Source of the DNA: a bacterium
GTDB taxonomy: Bacteria > Patescibacteriota > Minisyncoccia > Minisyncoccales > UBA1441
Length of the DNA stretch: 34,342 nt
NCBI GenBank assembly: GCA_029559515.1
Contig: JAKQBO010000014.1
Span: 1 to 34,342 of the forward strand
Reading direction: 5' to 3'
The notes below the pieces were generated by a model, which was given only the letters and a program-made list of their open reading frames with translations, was not told the origin of the DNA and ran no database searches. Positions 26,106-34,342 of the stretch are shown here, in pieces. How positions within the stretch are numbered: position 1 is the first letter of the stretch; each line of letters begins with the position of its first letter. Made by a program: the position numbers and the translations under genes.

Positions 26106-27230
26106 TCAGTTAATCAGTTTACTAGTTGATAATGCTTTAAGCCCGGGAAGATCACGACCGGCTGCTAATCTCATAATAGACTCACCGCCGGTAGAAACAT
26201 GGGAAAATTCATTAAGTAGGCCCATCTTTTTTAAGAAAGCAACGGTTTCCTGGCCGCCAACTACCGAGAAGATGTCGGGCTGGTTGGCGATAGCTTCGGC
26301 AATTTCTTTAGTCCCCCGGCTAAACTCCGGCCAAGTATAAAGACCTAAGGGGCCCCGCCAGACTAAGGCTGGCGATTGGGCAATAATTTCTGAAAATAGC
26401 CTGATTGTTTCCGGACCGATATCATAAACATCATCTTCTTTCCTTACTTCGCCGGGAGCAAAAACCCGGCGATAAGAATCATCTAACCCCTTGGGACCGG
26501 TGACTACATCCACCGGCAAGTGCAACTTGGTATCGGTAATGTCCAGACGGTTGATCAGTTTAACCGACTCTTCTTCCGGCCAGTCCTTGCCGGGCGAGAT
26601 TCCTTTCACTCTGAAGATCGCTTCCGCCATCTTACCGCTAATCAATACATGGTCGCCTTTTTCTAAAAAAGCTAAAACTAGCTCAAGCGATTCGAAAATC
26701 TTGTCGCCGCCAATAATGGCCGTCAGAGGGCGTTTACTCAAGTATATTCCGGCCTCATATTCTTTGATTAATCCAACTCCACCGGCGCTCTCTAGCAAAT
26801 TCGGCAAATGATTAATTGAGGCATAAGATAAATAAGTTAAGCCGAAAGCTTCATTAACATAAACCTGGCCGAGTCTGGATAGGGCCTGGGCCAGAACTGG
26901 TTCACCCTGGCGCTCCTCAGGATAAATAGCCAGATTTTCTAACAAGACGACTTGATTTTGAGAGAACGAACGTTCAACCTGATCAGGCAGAGACTTTTCA
27001 AAAATTGAATGGGCTAAAAAATCTACCGGCCGGCCGGTAATCTGCCCCAGCTCTTCCGCCCAAGGAGCTAAACTGACCTCTCCAGCCAGAGTGCCAATAA
27101 CTAAGATCCTAGCCTCTTCTTCAATCAGCTTCTTAATGGTTGCCCGATAAGAAGAAAAAGACTCTTCAAAGTCGAGTTGCAGAATAACCTTCTTTTGCTT
27201 GAGATTAATTTTGTCTAATGAATTAATCAT
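26106..27230 (-). CDS. Phosphoglycerate kinase homologue, strongly degenerate at active-site positions
   Basis: PGK-fold anchors SLAPWAEELGQITGRPVDF, VVLLENLAIYPEE, YVNEAFG, AIIGGDKIFESL, VWRGPLGLY, VVGGQETVAF, HVSTGG. Confidence 0.85.
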   Translation of the reverse strand: MINSLDKINLKQKKVILQLDFEESFSSYRATIKKLIEEEARILVIGTLAGEVSLAPWAEELGQITGRPVDFLAHSIFEKSLPDQVERSFSQNQVVLLENLAIYPEERQGEPVLAQALSRLGQVYVNEAFGLTYLSYASINHLPNLLESAGGVGLIKEYEAGIYLSKRPLTAIIGGDKIFESLELVLAFLEKGDHVLISGKMAEAIFRVKGISPGKDWPEEESVKLINRLDITDTKLHLPVDVVTGPKGLDDSYRRVFAPGEVRKEDDVYDIGPETIRLFSEIIAQSPALVWRGPLGLYTWPEFSRGTKEIAEAIANQPDIFSVVGGQETVAFLKKMGLLNEFSHVSTGGESIMRLAAGRDLPGLKALSTSKLIN

Positions 27231-28767
27231 CGAGATTAACTGTTTGATTGGGTTTTATTTCCTTGGGCCGATTATTGTTTCGAGTCTGGCCAATAATTCT
27301 TTTTAGCACCCCCCGATAGTCCTTTCCTGACGGCTCGTCTTTTCCCAGGCCATCTTCTTCGGCAATTTTTTTCAGACAAGTCTTACAATAATAAAGACGA
27401 CCCGGCACCGGCTTAAAGGTCAGTTTAAAGTCTTTGCCGCAGCGGTCACAGACGGCATCGTACAGCTTAGAGGCTTTGGCCCCATCAATCTCTACCTCGG
27501 CCATCCAACGAGCAATCTTATCCTCTACTTTTTTATGATGAGTGCCGTAGCGCTCTCGGGAAGCCATGATAATTTTATCACGATGACTGGTTCCCGTCAC
27601 TGACCGAGGCGGCAAGGTCTGAGCTGAAAAAGTGCGATTAGCTAAACCGTCAACCATTAGTTTGATATAAATGTTATATTTATCGAGATTAACCAAGTTT
27701 AAGGCCTGAAAATCAGGCGCAAACTCTCTTTCTAAATATTCAGCGTCTTCGGCTCCGACCCGGAAGCAAGCTAAGGTGCCAACGTTGCCAAAGACAGCGT
27801 CGCGTATCGATTCTTCCATCTGAGCCACATACTGATGAGTGATAATCAAACTGAGGCGGTATTTCCGGGCCTCAGAAAAAATATTAGTGAATGACTTGGT
27901 GGCAAAATTCTGAAACTCATCAACATAAAGATAAAAATCCCGGCGTTCATTTTCAGGGACATCAACTCGAGACATGGCGGCGATCTGAAGCTTGGTAACG
28001 ATTAAGGCCCCCAGCAGAGCCGAGGCATCCTCCCCGACCCTCCCCTTAGAAAGATTAACCAACAGAATCTTGCCATCGTCCATCGCCTGGCGAATATCGA
28101 TCGATGTTTTAACCTGCCCGACAATCCCCCGAATTAAAGGAGCTGAAATAAGCTGGCCAATTTTATTCTGGATGGCCGCTGTCGCTTCAATCTCATAACG
28201 CTCACTATAGCGAGAAAACTCTTTGGTCCAGAACGATTTAACAACCGGGTCGCTAATTCGCTGCACTACCTTATCTCGGTAGCGAGAATCAGCTAATAAT
28301 CGATTAATGCCCAATAAAGTGGATCCCGGATGCTCCAGCAACGCTAGAATGGCGTAATTTAGAATGTATTCCATCCGAGCACTCCAGACATCGGGCCACA
28401 TCTTTTTAAAGGCGCCCATTAGACCTCCGGCCACTAGGTGTCTCAAATCAGCCGGAACCTTCTCCATAACATTAAAAGCCACCGGATATTCAGTATCGGC
28501 CGGATTGAAGTAGATTACATCGTTAATCCGATGAGAAGGAATAAAGTCGAGCAAGCTATCAACTGCTTCGCCGTGAGGGTCAATAAAGCCCAAGCCATGG
28601 CCCTTTTCAATGTCCTGAATGGCCATGTTCTTTAGCAGCTCTGACTTGCCCATCCCCGTTTTTCCTACTACATAAAAATGCTGGCGGCGGTCGTTTTCTT
28701 TGATACCGAACCGTTGCTCTTGGCCGCGAAAGTTAGTTGTGCCTAAAAAAGTAATGTCTTCGGCCAT
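27223..28767 (-). CDS. VirD4/TraG-like (DUF87-type) ATPase with C-terminal zinc-ribbon
   Basis: Walker A VVGKTGMGKSELLKN, Walker B YLYVDEFQNFAT, C-terminal CDRCGKDFKLTFKPVPGRLYYCKTCLKK. Confidence 0.88.
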   Translation of the reverse strand: MAEDITFLGTTNFRGQEQRFGIKENDRRQHFYVVGKTGMGKSELLKNMAIQDIEKGHGLGFIDPHGEAVDSLLDFIPSHRINDVIYFNPADTEYPVAFNVMEKVPADLRHLVAGGLMGAFKKMWPDVWSARMEYILNYAILALLEHPGSTLLGINRLLADSRYRDKVVQRISDPVVKSFWTKEFSRYSERYEIEATAAIQNKIGQLISAPLIRGIVGQVKTSIDIRQAMDDGKILLVNLSKGRVGEDASALLGALIVTKLQIAAMSRVDVPENERRDFYLYVDEFQNFATKSFTNIFSEARKYRLSLIITHQYVAQMEESIRDAVFGNVGTLACFRVGAEDAEYLEREFAPDFQALNLVNLDKYNIYIKLMVDGLANRTFSAQTLPPRSVTGTSHRDKIIMASRERYGTHHKKVEDKIARWMAEVEIDGAKASKLYDAVCDRCGKDFKLTFKPVPGRLYYCKTCLKKIAEEDGLGKDEPSGKDYRGVLKRIIGQTRNNNRPKEIKPNQTVNLDD

Positions 28768-28776
28768 AATAAAGCA

Positions 28777-28782
28777 ATCTTA
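28777..28782 (-). promoter_or_regulatory. Putative extended -10 for the VirD4-like ATPase gene
   Basis: TGGTAAGAT with only 9 nt between hexamer and ATG; no convincing -35. Confidence 0.3.
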
Positions 28783-28806
28783 CCACGTTCAGCTTATCTT
28801 TAAAAC

Positions 28807-30105
28807 TTATCCGATGGGCAGGTTCGCCGGCGGTTCCCCTTTCTTGGCCCGGATTCTTTCTAGGCCGGAAGCCGGAGCCATGCTTCGGCTTGGCAGATGA
28901 AACAGGGTCGCCAGCTCTTCTGTATTTAAAGTATACGTTTCAGAAGTCTCCGGATAACCGGGAGCATAACGATTAATGTAGTGCCAAAATATGTCCCGCT
29001 GTTTGAGATAGAGCCGATGGTCTTTAAGGGGCGGGTATTTAATTGAAGCGCTTTTAGGCTTAAAGGCATTGAGATTCTCGGTGTTAAAACCCAGGAAAAA
29101 GTTAATGGGGATAGTCACTCGAGGCTTAAAGAAGACATCTCGCTTAGCCAAATAAAGAACCCGAATAAAACAGTCAAAGCTGGGCTTACTGGCTTTACGG
29201 TCAATGGCTTCAGCTATCTTCTTTTCTGTGTCCGGTATCTCCCATAAAGAAGGACCGCTCTTCTCCTTAACTTCCATCTCTTGATACTCTTTCCGAAAAA
29301 CCAAAATATCAATTACCTGCTGATAAATCGGTTTACTGACAATCTCTTTCTTTTTCTCCCGCTGTAAAACCTTGTCTCTTTCCTGCCGAGCTCGCGTCAA
29401 CCAGCCGGTCAGGTCTTCTCGGGTTGGCGTCGCCACAATCTGAACCCAAAACTGTTCTCCGGGCTTCAAAATGCTTAAGCCCTCCAATAAGCTCGACAAT
29501 GGTTCAATTTTGAACTGCTCTTTGTCTGAGGGATGTTCCTCAAAAAAAACAGGATATGTTTTAATCGGGTAACTATCCGGCTTTAACAGCTTAAGATCCG
29601 CTCCCCAGAGATTCCAGTCCCGGTTAGGCAATGGATTGGGGACATCAGAAACGTAGTCATCGAAGTTGCTGATCTCAACCTCTGGATATTGAGCATAAAT
29701 AATAGACTTGACCGTCTCAACGTTGGCCACTGGCACTCGAATTAAGAAATGAACTTTTCCTTCTCGGCCGAGAATTTCCAGAGAAAAATGGAGCAACTGT
29801 TTGCCCTCCAGCCACTTTTCCTTAGCATTAGGGTCGTCAAGAATAACCCAGAGGTTAGCAAATACCTGCTCCATCGCCTTAATAGGGCGCTCAATTTCCT
29901 CAGGCAGTTTAATTTCCAGCAACTGGTATTTTCCCTGCTCGTCGAGCCAGAGACCTTGGATATAATTTAAATAGATCTTCTTCCAAAAAGGATAAAGCAA
30001 AAAAGGCGGAAAAATCCACCACCAAGCAGCGACAAACCTGAAAAGAAATAGAAGTAGCCAGAGGATTGCTGTCCCTAAATTGGTTACTTCGGGCATAAAA
30101 CTCAT
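28807..30105 (-). CDS. Membrane-anchored protein of unknown function, adjacent to the VirD4-like ATPase
   Basis: N-terminal hydrophobic segments (AILWLLLFLFRFVAAWWWIFPPFLLYPFW) then ~370-aa soluble domain. Confidence 0.8.
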   Translation of the reverse strand: MSFMPEVTNLGTAILWLLLFLFRFVAAWWWIFPPFLLYPFWKKIYLNYIQGLWLDEQGKYQLLEIKLPEEIERPIKAMEQVFANLWVILDDPNAKEKWLEGKQLLHFSLEILGREGKVHFLIRVPVANVETVKSIIYAQYPEVEISNFDDYVSDVPNPLPNRDWNLWGADLKLLKPDSYPIKTYPVFFEEHPSDKEQFKIEPLSSLLEGLSILKPGEQFWVQIVATPTREDLTGWLTRARQERDKVLQREKKKEIVSKPIYQQVIDILVFRKEYQEMEVKEKSGPSLWEIPDTEKKIAEAIDRKASKPSFDCFIRVLYLAKRDVFFKPRVTIPINFFLGFNTENLNAFKPKSASIKYPPLKDHRLYLKQRDIFWHYINRYAPGYPETSETYTLNTEELATLFHLPSRSMAPASGLERIRAKKGEPPANLPIG

Positions 30106-30110
30106 CTTGT

Positions 30111-31139
30111 CTAGTTTTCAGCCAGCCAATAAGTTTTGTCATCCAACCGACGAAATTCATTTCGGGAACTGAGATTGAGCAGGATAGTGGTTTCTTTGAC
30201 AAAACGCTGCTCTAAAATCCGATCAACTATTTCTTCTCGGGTCAAAGGATGGCCGGCTTCTTTTAGCACTTTAATAATCAGCTCTCTGACCGTCCCGGGC
30301 TGGTAGCCCCATTCTTTCAAAGCATATAGGCCGCGACCAACCAAGACGAACCTGGGGTCGCGAATCAACTCATTGTGAACCGTCTGAGCCAAAGCCTGGC
30401 GCGGGCGCCGGCAGCCAATTCTTTCCCACTGAGAGTTAAATTCATTAATCAAATCAGCCACTTTAACAAAATGAAGCGGCTGGCCCGTCTCTTTTAAAAC
30501 TAGATAGGCTTTATCTTTAAGCCTCTGCGGACAAACTTCTGGCCAATTAGCCAAACCGTATCCGCCGTCAATCCCCTGCTCGATTTGGCGGGCCACCTCA
30601 AGGCAGGAACGAACAACTTTCTCTTCTAATGGACAAATTTTAATAATTTCCTCCTCTGACAGAGACTGATGTCGTTTTTCAATCTCTTTAACCAGCTGCT
30701 CAACTACTTGGTGCACCAAACCAATTTTTTCTTCTTCAGTGGTCCAAAAAGGATAAACTAATTCATCATTTTTGGTTGAGAAGAAATCGGGCTCTAAAAC
30801 TAAGAAAAAGAAAACATAAGGTCGATCATCCGCTTTCGAACCAAGGTCTGCCAGCATGTATTCTTCTCTTCTCAACCCACCGTGTTGATCTAAATAATTA
30901 CGGAATAATTTTCTCAACTCTTTAACCTGGGGCGTCTGGGCTGCTCTTAATTTAGCCAAGCTGGTTTCTTCTATCTGACGAACTCTCTCTCGAGTTACCG
31001 AGAGATTGCGACCAATAGCATCAAGCGTCTCTCGACGAGGATAGTCTAATTGAAAACGCCGCCTCAAAACATCCTGAGATCGAGGCGGAAGCATTTGGAA
31101 TAATTCAGCTTGAACCTGGCGATAATCAACATTAGCCAT
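30111..31139 (-). CDS. Sigma-70 region 4-like HTH fused to HARE-HTH-like winged-helix domains
   Basis: LPPRSQDVLRRRFQLDYPRRETLDAIGRNLSVTRERVRQIEETSLAKLR; then LKDKAYLVLKETGQPLHFVKVADLINE...ELIRDPRFVLVGRGLYALKEWGY. Confidence 0.85.
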   Translation of the reverse strand: MANVDYRQVQAELFQMLPPRSQDVLRRRFQLDYPRRETLDAIGRNLSVTRERVRQIEETSLAKLRAAQTPQVKELRKLFRNYLDQHGGLRREEYMLADLGSKADDRPYVFFFLVLEPDFFSTKNDELVYPFWTTEEEKIGLVHQVVEQLVKEIEKRHQSLSEEEIIKICPLEEKVVRSCLEVARQIEQGIDGGYGLANWPEVCPQRLKDKAYLVLKETGQPLHFVKVADLINEFNSQWERIGCRRPRQALAQTVHNELIRDPRFVLVGRGLYALKEWGYQPGTVRELIIKVLKEAGHPLTREEIVDRILEQRFVKETTILLNLSSRNEFRRLDDKTYWLAEN

Positions 31140-31147
31140 AGTTTCCT

Positions 31148-31176
31148 AGTTTAACCATATTTACCTGCCAAGTCAA
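31148..31176 (-). promoter_or_regulatory. Promoter of the sigma4-HARE gene
   Basis: TTGACT (31171-31176), 17-nt spacer, TAAACT (31148-31153), 8 nt to ATG. Confidence 0.65.
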
Positions 31177-31197
31177 GATTAGGCCTAGGCTTTAAAT

Positions 31198-31587
31198 TTA
31201 CTCTGTTCGTGAACCTAAAACGTGCTGAACCTTCTCCACCACTTCATCCGGATCAAAATTAGCCTTAGTAATATAACCAGAGACGCCCAGCCGCTTGGCC
31301 GACTCTTCAATAATTGCATTGCGATAATTAGAAAAGATAAGCACCGGCAGATCGGCTAAAGCCCGATCCGATCTAATTGTTTGCAGAAAATAAAGGCCAT
31401 TTTCTTCAGGTAAAAGAATATCAAGCAAAACTATATCCGGCTTGATTCTTTTGGCTAAAGCAACTCCCTGGCGGGCATTATTGGCTACTTCAACCACAAA
31501 GCCGGCCCGTTCAAACTTTTCCCGATAAAGTTTCGCCAGAACGAGTTCGTCTTCAACAATGAGGACGACCTTTTTTGAAGAGTTCAT
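31198..31587 (-). CDS. Single-domain response regulator receiver protein
   Basis: VVLIVEDELVLAKLY...DIVLLDILLPEENGLYFL...VLIFSNY...GYITKANF; no output domain. Confidence 0.95.
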   Translation of the reverse strand: MNSSKKVVLIVEDELVLAKLYREKFERAGFVVEVANNARQGVALAKRIKPDIVLLDILLPEENGLYFLQTIRSDRALADLPVLIFSNYRNAIIEESAKRLGVSGYITKANFDPDEVVEKVQHVLGSRTE

Positions 31588-31596
31588 ACACTCATT

Positions 31597-33219
31597 CTAA
31601 CCTTGTTTTATTGGCAATTCAATGAAAAAAGTTGAGCCTTGATTTCGGCCGGGGCTTTTCACCCAGAGGCGGCCTTTGTGCTGATCGACAAACTTGCGGG
31701 CTGCATAGAGGCCCAAACCGGCTCCGGAAGAATGAAGACTAGTTCCGGCTTTGCCTCGAGAAAAACTACGAAAGAGCTTGCCAATATCTTCTTTGGTCAT
31801 CCCCACCCCCGTATCCTGAACCTTGATTAAGACGTGATCCGAGCCGGAAAGACCAATTTTCACCGTCACTCCGCCTTTCTTGGTATATTTTATGGCGTTG
31901 TCAATAATATTTAATAAAACTTGCCTGATCTTTTCACTGTCTATCTCAATCTCTGGCAAATCTTCAGCAATAATCATTTTAAGATAGAGGCCTTTTTTAT
32001 CGGCCTCAATTTTAAGCTCATCAATAACCGATTTGGCTAATTTCTCTATTGAGGTCTTCTCGTAAACTAAAGTAATTTTGCCAGATTCGATCTGAGAAAC
32101 ATTCAAAAGATCGTTTGCAAGCTTCAATAGCCTTAAGGAGGCCTGATAAACCTCTTGTGATACCTCTTTAACTTTAGGTGATAGTGGTCCAAAGTCGCCC
32201 TGAATGAGCATCGAAAGATACCCCCGCATAGCTGTCAAAGGCGTTCTGAGTTGATGCGAAGCAATAGAAAGAAATTCAGATTTAGTGTGGTCTAGCTTCT
32301 TTAGCTCACGATTGGCTCGCTCCAAGTGTTCAGCCAAATGCATTAATTCATCTTTTTGTTTCGCCTCTTTGTTCATTGCTTGAAATAAAAAGAGGCTTAG
32401 CACTAAAAAGCCCGCCAATGTTATGCCTTTTAAGACCATCATTCCTACGCCTACTGTCAGTGTGAAAAATTCGACTGTTAATAAGATAGCAATCAAGACG
32501 ACAACGATGGAAGTTAAGGCCACTTTAATATCAAACAGTTCTTTCTTGACAATGGCGTAAGCAGTAAAACCAAGCAAACATATGGCAGAGTAATTCCCGA
32601 ATTGCCAGTACTGAATATTACCCCTAAGAAGAGGCAAACCGATGTTGAATATTAAATTCATTACGATGAAGATAAAAAATCCAACTAATAAGTATTGTAT
32701 TTTTTTCTTGACATTAACTGTCGAAGCAAAATAGTTTTTTATGAGATTATAAATAATCAACAAAGTAAAAAACAAAACTGTCCCGTAAAACACAAACTTT
32801 CCCCAGTTATTGAAGATAGGATTGATCCCCCACTCTTCAAATTGAACGCCTTTAATGATATACGGAGTGCTTAGTGTGATAAGCGACCAAAGAACTCCCC
32901 AGAAAATTAATAAATAATTAATAATAACGTGCCTTTTCTGTTCTTTTGGGAAAAATAGAGAAAATATATAAAAGAGAACAAAAAAAATAAAGACACTAGC
33001 TGGAGCTATCTTGGCCCAGAGTAGTGCCTGCTTCGAAGACGAAGAATAGGTTAAAAAATATCCAGCATTAACCCAAGATAACATTGACAAAGTTACGAGC
33101 GAAAAATATTTATTTATCTTTGGCCTATTTTCTCCCGAAAGATATACCCATACTGTCAAAGAAATGGCAGTAATGTTAATCAGCGCTAATAAAATTTTAT
33201 CCAAAAGGATTAGTTCCAT
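31597..33219 (-). CDS. Sensor histidine kinase with multi-TM N-terminal region
   Basis: About eight hydrophobic segments, HisKA FLSIASHQLRTPLTAMRGYLSML, HATPase N box NIIDNAIKYTKKGGVTV, G boxes. Confidence 0.95.
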   Translation of the reverse strand: MELILLDKILLALINITAISLTVWVYLSGENRPKINKYFSLVTLSMLSWVNAGYFLTYSSSSKQALLWAKIAPASVFIFFVLFYIFSLFFPKEQKRHVIINYLLIFWGVLWSLITLSTPYIIKGVQFEEWGINPIFNNWGKFVFYGTVLFFTLLIIYNLIKNYFASTVNVKKKIQYLLVGFFIFIVMNLIFNIGLPLLRGNIQYWQFGNYSAICLLGFTAYAIVKKELFDIKVALTSIVVVLIAILLTVEFFTLTVGVGMMVLKGITLAGFLVLSLFLFQAMNKEAKQKDELMHLAEHLERANRELKKLDHTKSEFLSIASHQLRTPLTAMRGYLSMLIQGDFGPLSPKVKEVSQEVYQASLRLLKLANDLLNVSQIESGKITLVYEKTSIEKLAKSVIDELKIEADKKGLYLKMIIAEDLPEIEIDSEKIRQVLLNIIDNAIKYTKKGGVTVKIGLSGSDHVLIKVQDTGVGMTKEDIGKLFRSFSRGKAGTSLHSSGAGLGLYAARKFVDQHKGRLWVKSPGRNQGSTFFIELPIKQG

Positions 33220-34277
33220 TATTTATAACCGCGGCTGGATAGATGATAAGCTAATAACTGTTTTAGTTTAATTAAAAAAGTGTCGATATCTAGCGAGGGA
33301 GATAAAATCTTCGCTTTCCTTGCAATCCAGTCATAGTTATGCTGCCACTCTTTTAAAGCTTCTTTCTCTACGTTCGAGTTCTTTATTTTTTCAATCATTA
33401 TCTTTTTGTCCATGCTAACAAGATCTTCTGATGTTAGAATTCTCTTTTCTAGCGCAGACGCAAAAACGATGCTAGTGTAGTCTCCCTCGTCAGCTTCGCG
33501 CTCCCAGGTACTTATCCAGTTTCCAATTCTAGCCATGTTTTGAGCTCCCCACGCAATCTCCCTAAATGTGCCCAGGTCATTAGAATTAAATCTATCCAGA
33601 GACATAAGATCAACATCAAGACTAATTATGGCCTGCATATTATGTGGAAGATAAGCTTTGTATTCCACAGAATTAATAAATTCCGGCTGATTATTAACAA
33701 GGAAAGAATATCTCATAGCATTCAACAGTTGGCGCACGTCATACTCAAGGATATTGGAAAAATAACTATATCGGGGCAGTTGAGAGACCCTCTCTTGAAT
33801 TTCATTCCAGGTATCTCCTACCAAGAGAGCGTGATTTTTGTTTTTATGAGATTGTTCGTTGAGGTTTAGTTCTTTTTCATGAAATGGAATTCCTAATAAA
33901 TCGTTTAGTAGTTTTTCATGACGAACTCCTTTTTTGTCGGAAACATCATCAAAAAGCGTAACAAAATAAATTATCATTATCTTTGTCTCCCAAACAAAAC
34001 TTTTCAATTCTTGAGGAACTTCAGGCAGGGTGATTGTTTGAACTACACGATATAACCATCTCCAAAAATACTCATTTCTGGATTCTTCTCCTATTACATT
34101 ATATCGATCAACCCAGTAACTAAATGACTTTGGAAGCGTAATATCCTTCAGCGCTATGTTTATTTGATCCATCTTGTCGGGAGTTAACTCCTTGAGAAAT
34201 TCAGAAATAACAGGATATTCTTTTTCGTCCTGCTGATTAAAGCCATAATATTCAAAAAGTGAATTCATTTTATTCAT
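33219..34277 (-). CDS. Putative class I terpene-synthase-fold protein
   Basis: DDVSD (DDxxD, residues 110-114) and NWISTWERE (NxxxTxxxE, residues 253-261) about 143 residues apart in an all-helical 352-aa protein; stop overlaps HK start (TAATG). Confidence 0.55.
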   Translation of the reverse strand: MNKMNSLFEYYGFNQQDEKEYPVISEFLKELTPDKMDQINIALKDITLPKSFSYWVDRYNVIGEESRNEYFWRWLYRVVQTITLPEVPQELKSFVWETKIMIIYFVTLFDDVSDKKGVRHEKLLNDLLGIPFHEKELNLNEQSHKNKNHALLVGDTWNEIQERVSQLPRYSYFSNILEYDVRQLLNAMRYSFLVNNQPEFINSVEYKAYLPHNMQAIISLDVDLMSLDRFNSNDLGTFREIAWGAQNMARIGNWISTWEREADEGDYTSIVFASALEKRILTSEDLVSMDKKIMIEKIKNSNVEKEALKEWQHNYDWIARKAKILSPSLDIDTFLIKLKQLLAYHLSSRGYK

Positions 34278-34281
34278 ATTT

Positions 34282-34341
34282 TTAAAAAAACTTTTCCAGT
34301 TCCATTAAAAACCAAGGGGTCCATTTACTTGAATCCTGGGC
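34282..34341 (-). CDS. Partial CDS (3' end only): ...AQDSSKWTPWFLMELEKFF
   Basis: Open minus-strand frame from the window edge to a TAA just upstream of the terpene-synthase-like gene. Confidence 0.35.
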   Translation of the reverse strand, partial: AQDSSKWTPWFLMELEKFF

Positions 34342-34342
34342 A

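Noticed and set aside
1-34342. CRISPR arrays, insertion sequences, prophage or tandem repeats
   Set aside because: No direct-repeat arrays, transposase/integrase ORFs or phage structural genes seen on either strand

Overview
The window is a gene-dense, essentially single-direction segment: every supported CDS and RNA gene is on the minus strand. Gene content and style (small genome feel, overlapping genes, ADP-forming acetyl-CoA synthetase, PEP synthase, archaeal-type ApgM, VirD4-like ATPase with a zinc ribbon) suggest a Patescibacteria/CPR-like bacterium; this is inference. Read in the direction of transcription (high to low coordinates) it encodes: a class I terpene-synthase-like protein, 7TM histidine kinase and receiver; a sigma-region-4/HARE-HTH-like fusion; a membrane protein plus VirD4/TraG-like ATPase; a highly degenerate PGK; a RecJ-like DHH protein; RNase HI; RNase P RNA; MurJ; LepA; a FtsB/DivIC-like protein; tRNA-Gly and tRNA-Thr; RF2; FtsE/FtsX; tRNA-Gln; TsaC/YrdC; RlmE; PrmC; a divergent FtsZ; a degenerate GalU-like protein; enolase; ApgM; a DUF1566 protein; ACD beta and alpha; PEP synthase; ferredoxin; L25; a coiled-coil lytic transglycosylase; GatC/GatA; and a tRNA-fMet/Met(CAT)/Asp cluster. 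Main points for follow-up: (1) prfB is read by a +1 programmed frameshift whose in-frame stop is UAA (CTT TAA C) instead of canonical UGA; (2) the initiator tRNA lacks the 3-GC anticodon stem, U33 and the normal 18-55 pair, and sits behind a near-consensus promoter with a 10-bp palindrome; (3) the PGK homologue has lost most substrate- and nucleotide-binding residues; (4) a terpene-synthase-like gene is translationally coupled to a two-component system; (5) a divergent FtsZ and a pseudo-nucleotidyltransferase are neighbours; (6) several promoters sit where the transcript would be leaderless. All calls are by eye from sequence; no searches were run.
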